NCBI GenBank assembly: GCA_016464825.1
Contig: JAEKNQ010000023.1
Span: 1-47,425, forward strand
Direction: 5' to 3'
DNA from: Candidatus Dormiibacter inghamiae
GTDB taxonomy: Bacteria > Chloroflexota > Dormibacteria > Dormibacterales > Dormibacteraceae
Length of the DNA: 47,425 nt
The position numbers and the translations under genes are program-made. Below are positions 37,952-46,803 of the stretch, in pieces (within the stretch, counting starts at the first letter, position 1; each line of letters begins with the position of its first letter). The notes under the pieces were generated by a model. The model had not been told where the DNA came from, did not search any database, and saw nothing but the letters and a program-made list of their open reading frames with translations.

Positions 37952-39160
37952 TCAGGGGCCCGGCCAGCCTTCTCCGGCTGGCGAGATGAAGCGCCAGCCA
38001 CCGCCCTCTTCCCGGGTCACCCGCCAGCCCTCGTCATGCACGCGGCGGTGATGACGGCGGCAGAGCAGGAGAAGGTTCTCCAGCTCCGTCCACCCACCGT
38101 CCGCCCAGTGCTTCAGGTGGTGGGCGTCGGTCCACTCCGGCGGTCGGTCACAGTCGGGGAAGCGACAGCCACGATCCCGCCGCTGCAGCGCTCGCCGCAG
38201 CGAGGGAGGCACCACCCGCCTGGCCCGACCTGCCTCTCCGAGTGGCGCCTCGCTCTTTCGCTCGATGGTCAGCAGCGCATCGCAACCGTAGCGCCGCACC
38301 ATCTCCCGCGGCACCAATACCTCACCGTTGAGCTCGGCCGGTGGGGCGCCCGGCTCCTGGCGCAGAGTTCCGCACTCACAGACCAGATGCAGATGCGGCT
38401 TCTGGCCCGCCCGCTCAGGTAGGGAGCCGGCATCCAGCTGCCGCCGTGCCAGCTCCACCAGGGCGTCGGCTCTTCGCTCGCCCTTGGAGCGGCTGTCGCC
38501 CGCCTGGGGCACGCCTTCGATCGCCTCCAAGGCTGTGCGCACAAGCTCCCCACCCTCTTCGTCCAGCTGGCCTTCCAGGAAGTAGAGGCCCTGCCAGGAC
38601 TGAGAAAGGCCCAGATGCCGCTTCTCGTGCAGGGCATTCGCATCAGCCTGGGCGCCTTCCGGATCGAGGCAGTGGCGCAGGCGCTGGGTCAGATGCCGGA
38701 ACTCCCAGGTGTCGAGCTCCCCTCCCCAGCGGACCAGGTCCGCCTCCGCCGGCTGCAAGGCTTCGGTCCCCACCTGGGCCGCCAGCCGGCCGACGACGCC
38801 CACGTGCTGGGCGCTGAGCCGGCCCTCTTGGAAAGCCACCGCCGTCTGGGGCAGCTCTTCCAGCTGCCTGCCCAGGCGGATGCGGTCAGCCGCGGCGGCG
38901 GAGCTGAACAGGCAGTTCCGGCGGAGCCAGCCCTGCAAACTCTGATGACCGCTCACAGCCCAGCCTTGCTGCTGATCGAAGACGCGGAGCTCAGTTGTGA
39001 ACTGTGCCTCCAAGCGGTTGATGCCCTGCCGGATCTCCTTCAGCCGCTCCGCCTGAGCCAGCGAGGGCAGGTGCCGCGTGTCCTCGCGAATCAGCGACGC
39101 GATCGCCTGGGTTACATCCTCCAACGGCGAAGACCAGGCGCTAGCTGACATCGAACCCAT
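37952..39160 (-). CDS. DUF222 domain HNH endonuclease
   Basis: A 402-residue protein of the 13E12/DUF222 type, multicopy in actinobacterial genomes. A helical DUF222 region (AIASLIREDTRHLPSLAQAE, GWAVSGHQSLQGWLRRNCLF) is followed by the HNH nuclease CRFPDCDRPPEWTDAHHLKH then LENLLLLCRRHHRRVHDEGW, with the DxHH/N/H metal site. ATG 39160 is placed 6 nt from a -10 element (leaderless). Its role is unsettled; mobile-element-like spread and DNA cleavage are proposed for the family. Confidence 0.92.
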   Translation of the reverse strand: MGSMSASAWSSPLEDVTQAIASLIREDTRHLPSLAQAERLKEIRQGINRLEAQFTTELRVFDQQQGWAVSGHQSLQGWLRRNCLFSSAAAADRIRLGRQLEELPQTAVAFQEGRLSAQHVGVVGRLAAQVGTEALQPAEADLVRWGGELDTWEFRHLTQRLRHCLDPEGAQADANALHEKRHLGLSQSWQGLYFLEGQLDEEGGELVRTALEAIEGVPQAGDSRSKGERRADALVELARRQLDAGSLPERAGQKPHLHLVCECGTLRQEPGAPPAELNGEVLVPREMVRRYGCDALLTIERKSEAPLGEAGRARRVVPPSLRRALQRRDRGCRFPDCDRPPEWTDAHHLKHWADGGWTELENLLLLCRRHHRRVHDEGWRVTREEGGGWRFISPAGEGWPGP

Positions 39161-39166
39161 GTTCGT

Positions 39167-39193
39167 ATTGTACCACGTCCGGATGCTGTCCAA
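39167..39193 (-). promoter_or_regulatory. Promoter for the DUF222/HNH gene
   Basis: On the minus strand, TACAAT (39167-39172) lies 6 nt before the ATG at 39160, with TTGGAC (39188-39193) 15 bp further up. The short spacer is sub-optimal, but the -10 is good and implies a leaderless transcript. Confidence 0.5.
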
Positions 39194-39385
39194 CCAGCAT
39201 GGAGTGTTTAACATTTCCAGCAGCCGGCCGGGGGACTTAAGGTGTTCGCCATGAGGCGCATGCTCTGCTCCCCAGAGGTGTTTGCTGGCTTATCAGCAGG
39301 CTCGCAAACACAGCGCACCAGGTCCGCGGATCGCCGGGTCTCCCCTAACCCGTTCGTCCCAGCGTCTTCCATACTGGGGAGTTCG

Positions 39386-39994
39386 ATGAATACGCCGACG
39401 AGCGCACACACCCTGGAAGTCCCCGGCGCGAGCCTTCGCAACGCACGTGCAGTGGTGCTTGTTGAGGGGATCAGCGACCAGCTCGCCGTGGAAGCCCTAG
39501 CAAGGCGCCGTGGGCGGAATCTTGACTCTGAGCGCATATCCATTGTGCCAATTGGGGGCGCGACGACCATCGGACGCTTCCTGGATCTGTTCGGCCCTCA
39601 GGGGCTGGACGTTAAACTGGCCGGCGTCTGCGACGCTGCGGAGGAGGGCGCCTTCAAGCGCCACCTCGAGCGGGTCGGTCTCGGCTCGAACCTCACTCGC
39701 GGGGACATGGAATCACTCGGCTTCTTCGTGTGCGTCGCTGATCTGGAAGACGAGCTGATCCGGTCACTCGGCGCAGCCGTCGTGGAACAAGTCGTCGACT
39801 CTCAGGGTGAGCTTGCCTCGTTCCGCGTATTCCAGAAGCAGCCGGCGCAGCAAGGTCGGACCAACGAGGCGCAGCTTCGGCGTTTTATGGGCACCCGCGG
39901 CGGAAGGAAGATCCAATACGCGCCCTTACTCGTCGACGCGTTGGATCTCGCCCAGGTGCCGCGGCCGCTGGACCGTGTACTTGCTCATGTCTGA
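39386..39994 (+). CDS. Stand-alone TOPRIM-domain protein (OLD-nuclease-like)
   Basis: A 202-residue protein. ATG 39386 has GGGGAG about 7 nt upstream; the earlier in-frame ATG at 39242 would add unlikely sequence. TOPRIM signatures are RNARAVVLVEGISDQLAVEA (catalytic Glu), IVPIGGATTIGRFLDLFGPQ, LAGVCDAAEEGAFKRHLE and VCVADLEDELIRSLG. This matches the C-terminal nuclease half of OLD-family proteins, but the N-terminal ABC-type ATPase is absent. It may be a nuclease domain acting alone or with an unseen partner. Confidence 0.8.
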   Translation: MNTPTSAHTLEVPGASLRNARAVVLVEGISDQLAVEALARRRGRNLDSERISIVPIGGATTIGRFLDLFGPQGLDVKLAGVCDAAEEGAFKRHLERVGLGSNLTRGDMESLGFFVCVADLEDELIRSLGAAVVEQVVDSQGELASFRVFQKQPAQQGRTNEAQLRRFMGTRGGRKIQYAPLLVDALDLAQVPRPLDRVLAHV

Positions 39995-40035
39995 CATGCC
40001 GGGCGCCTTCTCGGTCGCGAGAGCACTCACGCGGC

Positions 40036-41073
40036 CTAGACCTTCACCTTGCTGACGAAGGAGTTGTCGTACGTCCGCTTCAGGTCCACTGTCGACCAGT
40101 CAGTCTTGGGATCGGCCACCTTGACTGTCTTGAACACTGTGTCAGGGCCATCCGAGGGCATCCTGCCGTCGGAGCTGAACATCCCCAGGTTGGCCTTCAG
40201 CACCTTGACGAAGAAGTCCTTGTTTCCATCCGGATAGAAGATCTGGGCCGGCAGGCGGCCCGCGATGTCTTCGGCGGAATGGGTGCCTATGTACTTCAGC
40301 GTCCGCACCGCCACCCTGGCTAAGGCCTGAACGGTGCGCGGGTTCTGCTTGGCGAAAGCGTCGGGGAGGTAGAAGCCGCCCGCCGGCCAGCTGCCGCCGA
40401 ACACGTCCCTGGTTCCCTGCTGAGTCCGAGTGTCATAGATCGCCTTTCCATCCCCGGACTGCTCGAGGGTCGACGCTGCCGGCTCCACCGTTACCAGGGC
40501 CTGCACCTGGTCGTTCTTCAAGGCCGTGATGGCGGGACCACCGGAGCCCACAGCAACAGTTTGGGCAGCTGCCGGGTCGAGGCCGTTGCGCTTGAAGAGA
40601 TAGCGAACCATCTCATCGGTGGACGAGCCGAGCGAAGTGACCCCTATCTTGAGACTCGCCACATCTTTGATGGTCCTGGCGTCCTGATGCTTCTTGCCGA
40701 CGAACAGGACCAAGCCCGGGAAGTTGTCGAAGAGCGCAATCGTTTCGATGAACTTGCCCTGTGTCTGGGTCCGGATGGTGTGCTCGTAGAACCCGCAGAC
40801 AAAGTCGACAGAGCCGCCGACAACCGCCTTCAGTGCATCCGCGCCCCCCTTCAGATCCGTGATCTCGACGCTGATCCCTTCGTCCTTGAAGTAGCCGAGC
40901 TGGTCGGCGAGGGTGAGCGGCATGTAGATGATCTGGCCCTGGCCGCCGACGCCTGCCTTGAGGCTCGTTTTTTCAGGCGGCCCCGCCGACTGGGCAGGGG
41001 CGGGTGCGTTGGCGCTGCCGCCGCAGGCGATGGCCATCACCAACAGGACCGCCAGAGCTGCGAACTTCTTCAC
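40036..41073 (-). CDS. ABC transporter substrate-binding lipoprotein (NMT1/SsuA-like)
   Basis: A 345-residue protein. GTG 41073 has GGAGGAGGC about 5 nt upstream and gives KKFAALAVLLVMAIACGG, a signal peptide with lipobox AIAC|G. The mature part reads GGQGQIIYMPLTLADQLGYF and LKGGADALKAVVGGSVDFV, the fold of nitrate/sulfonate/taurine/thiamine-precursor binding proteins (NMT1/SsuA/TauA). It is downstream of the permease and ATPase genes on the same strand. The ligand is not determinable. Confidence 0.92.
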   Translation of the reverse strand: MKKFAALAVLLVMAIACGGSANAPAPAQSAGPPEKTSLKAGVGGQGQIIYMPLTLADQLGYFKDEGISVEITDLKGGADALKAVVGGSVDFVCGFYEHTIRTQTQGKFIETIALFDNFPGLVLFVGKKHQDARTIKDVASLKIGVTSLGSSTDEMVRYLFKRNGLDPAAAQTVAVGSGGPAITALKNDQVQALVTVEPAASTLEQSGDGKAIYDTRTQQGTRDVFGGSWPAGGFYLPDAFAKQNPRTVQALARVAVRTLKYIGTHSAEDIAGRLPAQIFYPDGNKDFFVKVLKANLGMFSSDGRMPSDGPDTVFKTVKVADPKTDWSTVDLKRTYDNSFVSKVKV

Positions 41074-41093
41074 CTGCCTCCTCCTCCGTCTTT

Positions 41094-41942
41094 TCAAGCC
41101 GCCAGCAGATCTCCCGCCGGCTGCGGCTTCCAACGTACCAAGCGCCTTTCGAGCTGCGTGACGAGCAGTTCCACCATCACCACCACCACGCTGAGCACTG
41201 CCAGCCCTGCCCAGACACCCGTCGCGTCGAGGTTGCCCTCCGACTGCGCGATTATGTGTCCCAGACCCCTAGACGAGCCGAGGTACTCCCCCACCACAGC
41301 TCCCACCATCGCGAAACCGACAGAGGTATGAAGGCTGGTCAGGATCCAGCTCAAGGCCGATGGCAGCAGCACGTGCCAGGCCATCTGCCTCTCTCCGGCT
41401 CCCAGCATCCGGGCGTTGTTGAAGACGTTCCGGTCCACCTCCCGGACGCCCTGGAAGGCATTAAAGAAGACTATGAAGAAGACGAGCGAGAAGCCGAGCG
41501 CGATCTTGGAGTTGGCGTCGAGACCAAAGATCAGAAAGAAGATCGGGGTGAAGACGAGCCGGGGCAGCGCGTTCACCACCTGGATGTAGGGATTCAAGAC
41601 CCGCGCCCAGAAGTCAGACCGACCGAGGATGAATCCGGCGGCTATCCCGGCGGCAGTGCCGAGCACGAAGCTCATGAGGGCCTCGTACAGGGTGATGAAG
41701 ACGTTGTTCAGGATGATCCCATCCTGCAGCCACTCCAGCACACGGGCAAAGATTCTGCTAGGTCGGGACCAGATGAAGGGATCGACCAGGAAGTGCTCCT
41801 CGTCGGTGGGCTGCCTGCTACCCAGCTCCCAGATCAGCACCACGCCGACCAGAATCACGAGCTGGATGGCGAGGATCAGGTAGCGCCTGCGCATGGCCTG
41901 AGACCGGTGGGAACGATCCGCGCTACGCTCGCTGGCGCTCAT
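41094..41942 (-). CDS. ABC transporter permease (SsuC/TauC-like)
   Basis: A 282-residue inner-membrane permease. About six helices include YLILAIQLVILVGVVLIWEL and FVLGTAAGIAAGFILGRSDF. The cytoplasmic EAA loop is NARMLGAGERQMAWHVLLPS, and the following helix contains GFAMVGAVVGEYLGSSRGLG. It is a BPD_transp_1 domain protein of the nitrate/sulfonate/taurine group. The start overlaps the ATPase stop by 20 bp. Confidence 0.93.
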   Translation of the reverse strand: MSASERSADRSHRSQAMRRRYLILAIQLVILVGVVLIWELGSRQPTDEEHFLVDPFIWSRPSRIFARVLEWLQDGIILNNVFITLYEALMSFVLGTAAGIAAGFILGRSDFWARVLNPYIQVVNALPRLVFTPIFFLIFGLDANSKIALGFSLVFFIVFFNAFQGVREVDRNVFNNARMLGAGERQMAWHVLLPSALSWILTSLHTSVGFAMVGAVVGEYLGSSRGLGHIIAQSEGNLDATGVWAGLAVLSVVVVMVELLVTQLERRLVRWKPQPAGDLLAA

Positions 41943-42714
41943 AGCTCGCGATCACCTCCGAGCGCAGATCGTTCCAGACCTGTTCGTAGATGTCGTTGAA
42001 CCCTGGGGTGAAGCGCGCCTCGACCACGTTCCGGGGCCGTGGCAGTTCGACTGCATAGTCCCCTTTGAGGGCCGCCTTGGGGCCGGCCGTGAACAGCACC
42101 ACCCGGTCAGCAAGGGCTATCGCCTCCTCCAAGTCGTGGGTCACGAAGAGGACTGTCGCCTCCTGTTCCTGCCACAGCGTCAGCAGCTCCTGCTCCATCA
42201 GCGCCCGGGTCTGGGCGTCGAGCGCGCTGAAGGGCTCGTCCATGAGCAGGATGGGCAGGCGGTTGATAAGCGCCTGCGCCATTGCCACTCGCTTGCGCTG
42301 ACCGCCTGAGAGCTGATGCGGGTAGCGGTCCTCGAAGCCGCGCAGACCGACTCTGACCAGCCATTCGCGGGCCAATCGCAGGGCCCCCGGTCGGGATGTA
42401 CCGCGCAGATTGGGGCCGAGAGCGACGTTGTCGAGCGCCGACTTCCAGGGCAGCAGCGCGTCGGCCTGGAACATGTAGGCGCATTCGCGATTGACTGTGG
42501 TCACGGGTCTGCCGGCGGTGGTCACCTCTCCCTCACTCGGGCCGACCAGGCCGGCGACCAGGTTCAGGACCGAGGACTTCCCGCATCCGGTCGGGCCGAC
42601 GAGGGCGACGAACTGGCCCTGCGGAACATCGAAGGAGATGAACTCGATGGCAGTGAATGGCCCATAGCGGAGGGCCACGCCCTCGAGCGCGACCGCGGCT
42701 GCTTTGCCCGCCAC
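41923..42714 (-). CDS. ABC transporter ATP-binding protein (SsuB/TauB-like)
   Basis: A 263-residue ATPase. Walker A is VALVGPTGCGKSSVLNLVAG (GPTGCGKS), the Q-loop is YMFQADALLPWKSALDNVAL, the signature is PHQLSGGQRKRVAMAQALIN, Walker B is LPILLMDEPFSALDAQTRAL, and the H-switch is VLFVTHDLEEAIALADRVVL. It drives the uptake system with the overlapping permease and the SsuA-like binding protein. First gene of the three-gene operon. Confidence 0.95.
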   Translation of the reverse strand: MAGKAAAVALEGVALRYGPFTAIEFISFDVPQGQFVALVGPTGCGKSSVLNLVAGLVGPSEGEVTTAGRPVTTVNRECAYMFQADALLPWKSALDNVALGPNLRGTSRPGALRLAREWLVRVGLRGFEDRYPHQLSGGQRKRVAMAQALINRLPILLMDEPFSALDAQTRALMEQELLTLWQEQEATVLFVTHDLEEAIALADRVVLFTAGPKAALKGDYAVELPRPRNVVEARFTPGFNDIYEQVWNDLRSEVIASYERQRA

Positions 42715-42801
42715 CTGTCTATCTTGGCGAACTTTGAATGGGCCGGGCCGGGTTCACACCGGCCTGCGGGGAATGGGGTCCGCGAGCGCTACGCTGCGGC
42801 C

Positions 42802-43539
42802 GTGTTCACAGCGGAGGATCGCGAGCGAGTCCGCAGTCGGCTGCTTGAGTGGGCGCGCGCTGACAAGCTGATCACGGGGGCTGCGATCACCGGTTCCGGA
42901 GCGCATGGAGGCGAGGACGACTGGTCGGACATCGACCTTGTCTTCGGCATCGAAGGGGCCGATCCCATGACGGTCTTGGGGGATTGGACCAGCCGGCTGC
43001 AGGGCGAGTTCAAAGCTCTAGACCTCTTCGACCTCCGCTCTGGCGCGACCATATACCGAGTCTTCCTTCTCCCAACCGGCCTGGAAGTCGATCTGGCGGT
43101 CGCGCCGGCAGCGGAGTTCGGCCCGCTCGGACCCCGCTTTCGAGCCATATTCGGTGAGGCTGCGGAGCGGTCACGGCCGCCAAGGTCCTCTCCGCGCCAT
43201 CTCGTCGGACTGGCCTGCCACCATGCGCTTCATGCGCGGGCGTGCATCAACCGTGGCAAGGTCTGGCAGGCGGAGCACGTCATTCATAACCTCCGCGACC
43301 ACATAGCCGCTCTGGCCTGCAGTCGCCTCGGACTGGAGTCGTTCTTCGGCCGGGAACTCGACAGCCTCCCGGCCGAGGTGACGGTCCCGCTCCAAGCGGC
43401 TCTTGTGAAGTCGGTCGACGCCGGCCAGCTCCGACGGGCCCTCAATGCGGCGATCCGGTGTCTGCTCGTCGAGATTTGGAATCTCGAGCCTGGGCTGGCT
43501 GTGAAGCTGGAGCCGGTGCTCAGGGAGGTGGCCAGGTGA
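42802..43539 (+). CDS. Nucleotidyltransferase-fold protein
   Basis: A 245-residue protein. GTG 42802 begins VFTAEDRERVRSRLLEW; earlier frame sequence is antisense to the ABC ATPase. The minimal nucleotidyltransferase core AAITGSGAHGGEDDWSDIDL (GSx-DxD) and LPTGLEVDLAVAPAAEFG (third acidic residue) are present. A helical C-terminal half (ACHHALHARACINRGKVWQA, EHVIHNLRDHIAALACSRLG) resembles aminoglycoside-adenylyltransferase-like proteins. It overlaps the next gene by 4 bp (GTGA), so they probably act together. Confidence 0.82.
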   Translation: MFTAEDRERVRSRLLEWARADKLITGAAITGSGAHGGEDDWSDIDLVFGIEGADPMTVLGDWTSRLQGEFKALDLFDLRSGATIYRVFLLPTGLEVDLAVAPAAEFGPLGPRFRAIFGEAAERSRPPRSSPRHLVGLACHHALHARACINRGKVWQAEHVIHNLRDHIAALACSRLGLESFFGRELDSLPAEVTVPLQAALVKSVDAGQLRRALNAAIRCLLVEIWNLEPGLAVKLEPVLREVAR

Positions 43540-44099
43540 TCGATCCCGACGCTTGGGTCGCACCGACCGCCGTTGTCAGCGGCGATGTCACGATCGGAGC
43601 CCATACCCGAGTCCTCCATGGCGCGGTGCTGACAGCTGATGGTGGACCCGTCGCCATCGGCAGGCACTGCGTGATCATGGAGGGCGCCGTCCTGCGTGGC
43701 ACCGGTGTACATGAGCTCAGAGTCGGAAATCACGTGCTGGTGGGACCCCACGCGTACCTCACGGGCTGCCGCCTCGAAGACGAGGTCTTCATCGCGACGG
43801 GAGGGATGGTCTTCAATGGGGCCGTGATGGGCCGCGCCAGCAGCGTCGCCCTCGGTGCGGCTGTCCATATCGGCTGCGTGGTCCCAGCCGGCAAGCGAAT
43901 TCCCATTGGCTGGATCGCAGTCGGCAACCCGGCTCGCCTCTACCCTCCTTCGGATATGGAGTCGATCCGGGCTGGGATTGTCGAGATGGGTGGCTTTCTG
44001 CCCTACGTGTTCGGCGTCGATCCCCAGGCCGACCGCGGTGCTCAGATGCGGGAGGCCATGGAGAAGTACACGCGGCGACTTGGACGGCTGCACGATTGA
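43536..44099 (+). CDS. Left-handed beta-helix protein, gamma-carbonic-anhydrase-like
   Basis: A 187-residue hexapeptide-repeat protein starting at GTG 43536 with GGGAGG 9 nt upstream. WVAPTAVVSGDVTIGAHTRV, GRHCVIMEGAVLRGTG and LRVGNHVLVGPHAYLTGCRL show the repeat and His residues placed as in the zinc site of gamma carbonic anhydrases (YrdA/PaaY/CaiE group). The C-terminal helix contains ESIRAGIVEMGG. It may be an acyltransferase or carbonic-anhydrase-like protein. Coupled to the nucleotidyltransferase gene. Confidence 0.82.
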   Translation: MIDPDAWVAPTAVVSGDVTIGAHTRVLHGAVLTADGGPVAIGRHCVIMEGAVLRGTGVHELRVGNHVLVGPHAYLTGCRLEDEVFIATGGMVFNGAVMGRASSVALGAAVHIGCVVPAGKRIPIGWIAVGNPARLYPPSDMESIRAGIVEMGGFLPYVFGVDPQADRGAQMREAMEKYTRRLGRLHD

Positions 44100-44375
44100 T
44101 CAGCGTGCGGGACCTCCCTTCAAATCAAGGCTTGTCGAGCCAATTGGGCCAAGGATCGTCGCGGCGCGTGAGTGTTACCACTCGGCCGATACAGCGGGTC
44201 CACCACGCAACAACCGTTATTGACCCTCCACCGAAGGAACCCCCCGCCCGGCGGATGTGCCGCGAGCGTATTTGAGAGTCTTGGCAGCCGTCAACTGTGC
44301 CTGTGAAGATGCGTGGGCACAGAGAGGGGGATCGAGACTGGACGCGTCGGCAGCCTGACAATGGAGGCTGAGACG

Positions 44376-45143
44376 ATGGACCAGGGCACGGGCAAGGAGA
44401 GCGGGCCGATTTTGGGATCAACCGCCGGGCGCCTAACGATGGCCGCAGCGGAGGCGCAGGGAGCCCGCGGCAGCATGGAGGACCGCCATCAGGTCCGCCT
44501 CACCAGCGATGGCGCCTGGGGAGCCATCTTCGACGGCCACGGCGGTGGGCGAGCAGCCGAGCTAGCGGCGGCACAAGTGGCCCACCTGTTGCCCGATCTG
44601 TCGCCCGGCGACGCTCTCCGCCGGCTGGCCGAGCTGACAGCTCAGGAGACCTCTGGCGCCTGCGCGGTGGCCTTCCGGCTGCGGCGCGACGGGCTGGAAG
44701 TCGCCAACCTGGGTGACTGCGAGCTGGCCCTGGTCGGGCCCGAAGGTGTCGAGATGTTGACCAAGGTGCATCGCCTGACCGACCCGGAGGAACGGCGGCG
44801 GGTGCAGGCCACAGGCGCGGCGATAGAGGGACCGTACGTGGTGGATCCCAGAACCGGCGACGGGGTAATGCCAACCAGGGTGCTGGGGGATCAGCCGTAT
44901 CACCACCTCGGCGTCAGCTCCGAGCCGGACGAGCGCGCGACCCGGTTCGGCGAGGGCTGGCTGATCGCCGCCTGCGACGGGCTCTGGGACGTGCTGAATC
45001 CGGCGGAGCTGCCGCCTTTGCTGAGCGGCAGCCCCCAGGATGCGGTCAGAGCGCTGGTGACGCTGGCGTTGGATGAGCGGCGCAGCGGTGACAACGTGAC
45101 AGTCATCGCCCTCCACAAGAAGCCTGCCGACCCAGCCGGCTGA
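44376..45143 (+). CDS. PP2C-family protein phosphatase
   Basis: A 255-residue metal-dependent Ser/Thr phosphatase. ATG 44376 is chosen because GGAGG lies 8 nt upstream; ATG 44361 and GTG 44313 are in frame. Conserved blocks are AQGARGSMEDRHQVRLTSDG, AIFDGHGGGRAAELAAAQVA (metal-binding Asp), VANLGDCELALVGPEGV, MPTRVLGDQPYHHLG, LIAACDGLWDVLNPAEL (metal-binding Asp) and SGDNVTVIAL. No sensor or membrane segment is fused. No Ser/Thr kinase is seen in the window. Confidence 0.93.
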   Translation: MDQGTGKESGPILGSTAGRLTMAAAEAQGARGSMEDRHQVRLTSDGAWGAIFDGHGGGRAAELAAAQVAHLLPDLSPGDALRRLAELTAQETSGACAVAFRLRRDGLEVANLGDCELALVGPEGVEMLTKVHRLTDPEERRRVQATGAAIEGPYVVDPRTGDGVMPTRVLGDQPYHHLGVSSEPDERATRFGEGWLIAACDGLWDVLNPAELPPLLSGSPQDAVRALVTLALDERRSGDNVTVIALHKKPADPAG

Positions 45144-45154
45144 GCGCGGGTCGC

Positions 45155-46543
45155 TCAGGCCGCAGGCGCCGCCTCCAGGTCCAGGCGGTCAAGCGGAAAG
45201 GGTTCGGTTCTGGCCGGCGTGAGGAGGCGCCGGGTCGTCTCCAGCCCCCAGGCATCGAGGTCAGCCAGGCGATCACTGGCCGAGCGCAGGCCGCCGAACC
45301 GCTCGACATGTGAGGCCCACTCCTCCCGCCCTTCCATGGCCGGCCGGGCGATCAGGCAGTCAGGGTCGTTCAGCCAGAGCCGTCCCTGCTGGAAGGCGCG
45401 TGCACGCCCGGCGAGCATCGCCAAGCGGCGGGACGGCTGGGACAGGTCGGCTTCCTCGAGTACTTCCCACAGAGCAACGTCAGGGCTTACACGCATCGCA
45501 TCGACCAAGCCGATGCTCGGCAGCAGGGGCGCCCCACAGCCCAGCAGCGTCGCCTCCGGCCCGACCGCTTCCCTGATCAGTTTCAGCCCTTCCCGGTAGG
45601 CCCCCACCTCACTGGCCTCCTGCCGCCGGCGGCCGGACAGCGCGCCGGCGTAGAGAAAGTCCAGCTTGAAGTAGTCGAAGCCCCAGCCTCGGAACGTCGA
45701 CACGACGTTCTGCAACCACTCCGCTGTAGCCGGATTGGTTACATCAAGCGCGTGCAGCTGCTGGCCCCAGTTGTGGCCGGCATCGGCGCCTGCCAGCAGC
45801 CAGTCCGGGTGGTCCTGCGCCAGCCGGCTCTCGGCGCCGGCGAGGAACGGTGCCAACCAGATGCCGGCGCGCCGGCCGCCGGCGCGGATCCGGTCAGCGA
45901 TCTCGGCCAACGGTCGCTCAAAGCGGTTGGACGGCTCGAGCCAGTCGCCGACCTGCGCCTCAAAGCCGTCATCGATCTGAACCACCCCCACCGGAAGCCC
46001 AAGGCGGTCCATGTCGGCAAGGTTCTCCAGCACATCCTCATCGGTCACTGCGAGGTAGTAGTGGTACCAGGAGCACCACACCGGCGGGACCTTTGGCAAA
46101 GCGCGGTCACGGAGGGCGGCCGCCTCTTCGGCCCAGGCCGCGAGCGCGGCCCCAAGATCACTCGAGTGACTCTGCTCGCAGACGCAGCCGCTGTCACCAG
46201 TGGAGCTGATCAGCAGCCGACCGTCACGGACCTCCGCCCGCAACGACGGTACGCAATCGGCTGGCTTGCGAGCGGAGAAGAGCCGCACCGGCTCGCCAGC
46301 ACCCGGCAGCACCGCCAGTAGGCCCTCGCCCTGAAAGCCACGCTCTGGCAGCGGCACGCCTGGGCGGTAGCCAAGCGTATGTGCGTTGGCAGTGTGGGGG
46401 CGAGATGATGTGCCGTGGGCCGGGTGCAGGCCCGCGGGACTCCAGGACTGCCAGCCGTGCTCATAGACAAGCGTGTCAACGCGCAGTGGGACTTCGGCGA
46501 TAGGGGTAAAGGCGACGGGGTGGGGAGCCCTGGCGGCGGTCAC
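45155..46543 (-). CDS. GH36-type alpha-galactosidase family glycosidase
   Basis: A 462-residue protein. YEHGWQSWSPAGLHPAHG and PPVWCSWYHYYLAVTDEDVL lead into a (beta/alpha)8 barrel. GVVQIDDGFEAQVGDWLEPS, WGFDYFKLDFLYAGALSGRR (nucleophile Asp in the KxD motif) and VDAMRVSPDVALWE (acid/base region SxD) are the catalytic blocks of GH36/melibiase-type enzymes. It is shorter than the usual 700-residue members, mainly in the N-terminal beta-supersandwich. Cytoplasmic, with no signal peptide. GTG start at 46543. Confidence 0.88.
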   Translation of the reverse strand: MTAARAPHPVAFTPIAEVPLRVDTLVYEHGWQSWSPAGLHPAHGTSSRPHTANAHTLGYRPGVPLPERGFQGEGLLAVLPGAGEPVRLFSARKPADCVPSLRAEVRDGRLLISSTGDSGCVCEQSHSSDLGAALAAWAEEAAALRDRALPKVPPVWCSWYHYYLAVTDEDVLENLADMDRLGLPVGVVQIDDGFEAQVGDWLEPSNRFERPLAEIADRIRAGGRRAGIWLAPFLAGAESRLAQDHPDWLLAGADAGHNWGQQLHALDVTNPATAEWLQNVVSTFRGWGFDYFKLDFLYAGALSGRRRQEASEVGAYREGLKLIREAVGPEATLLGCGAPLLPSIGLVDAMRVSPDVALWEVLEEADLSQPSRRLAMLAGRARAFQQGRLWLNDPDCLIARPAMEGREEWASHVERFGGLRSASDRLADLDAWGLETTRRLLTPARTEPFPLDRLDLEAAPAA

Positions 46544-46651
46544 TTGCCCAGCCTAGCGAGACCGGGCCAGGGCGGCCTCCAAAGCGCGAACAAACGGAAG
46601 CCGGGCAAGGGCCCCCGGGTCAGGCGCAGCTCTAGCCTGTAGCCTCCGCGC

Positions 46652-46803
46652 GTGGCCGAGCACCCGGTCGACCTCCTGACCGAGATGACCGCCCAGGACG
46701 AGATCAACTTAACCGCGGCTTTCATAAACGTGGTCCGGGAGCAAGGCAAAGTCCTCGGCCCACCGCCTGGCGAAAAGCTGGAAGGCCGTGGCTGGTGGCC
46801 ATG
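46652..46803 (+). pseudogene. Gene start truncated by IS insertion
   Basis: GTG 46652 opens a frame reading AEHPVDLLTEMTAQDEINLT then AAFINVVREQGKVLGPPPGE, clearly protein-like. After about 50 residues, at GWWPC, it enters the end of the IS481-family element and stops in IS sequence at 46882. The family is not recognised. The rest of the gene, if it exists, lies beyond the right edge. Confidence 0.55.

Noticed and set aside
44100..44375. Gap upstream of the PP2C gene
   Set aside because: No open frame with protein-like sequence, no tRNA, no clear promoter pair; left unannotated.
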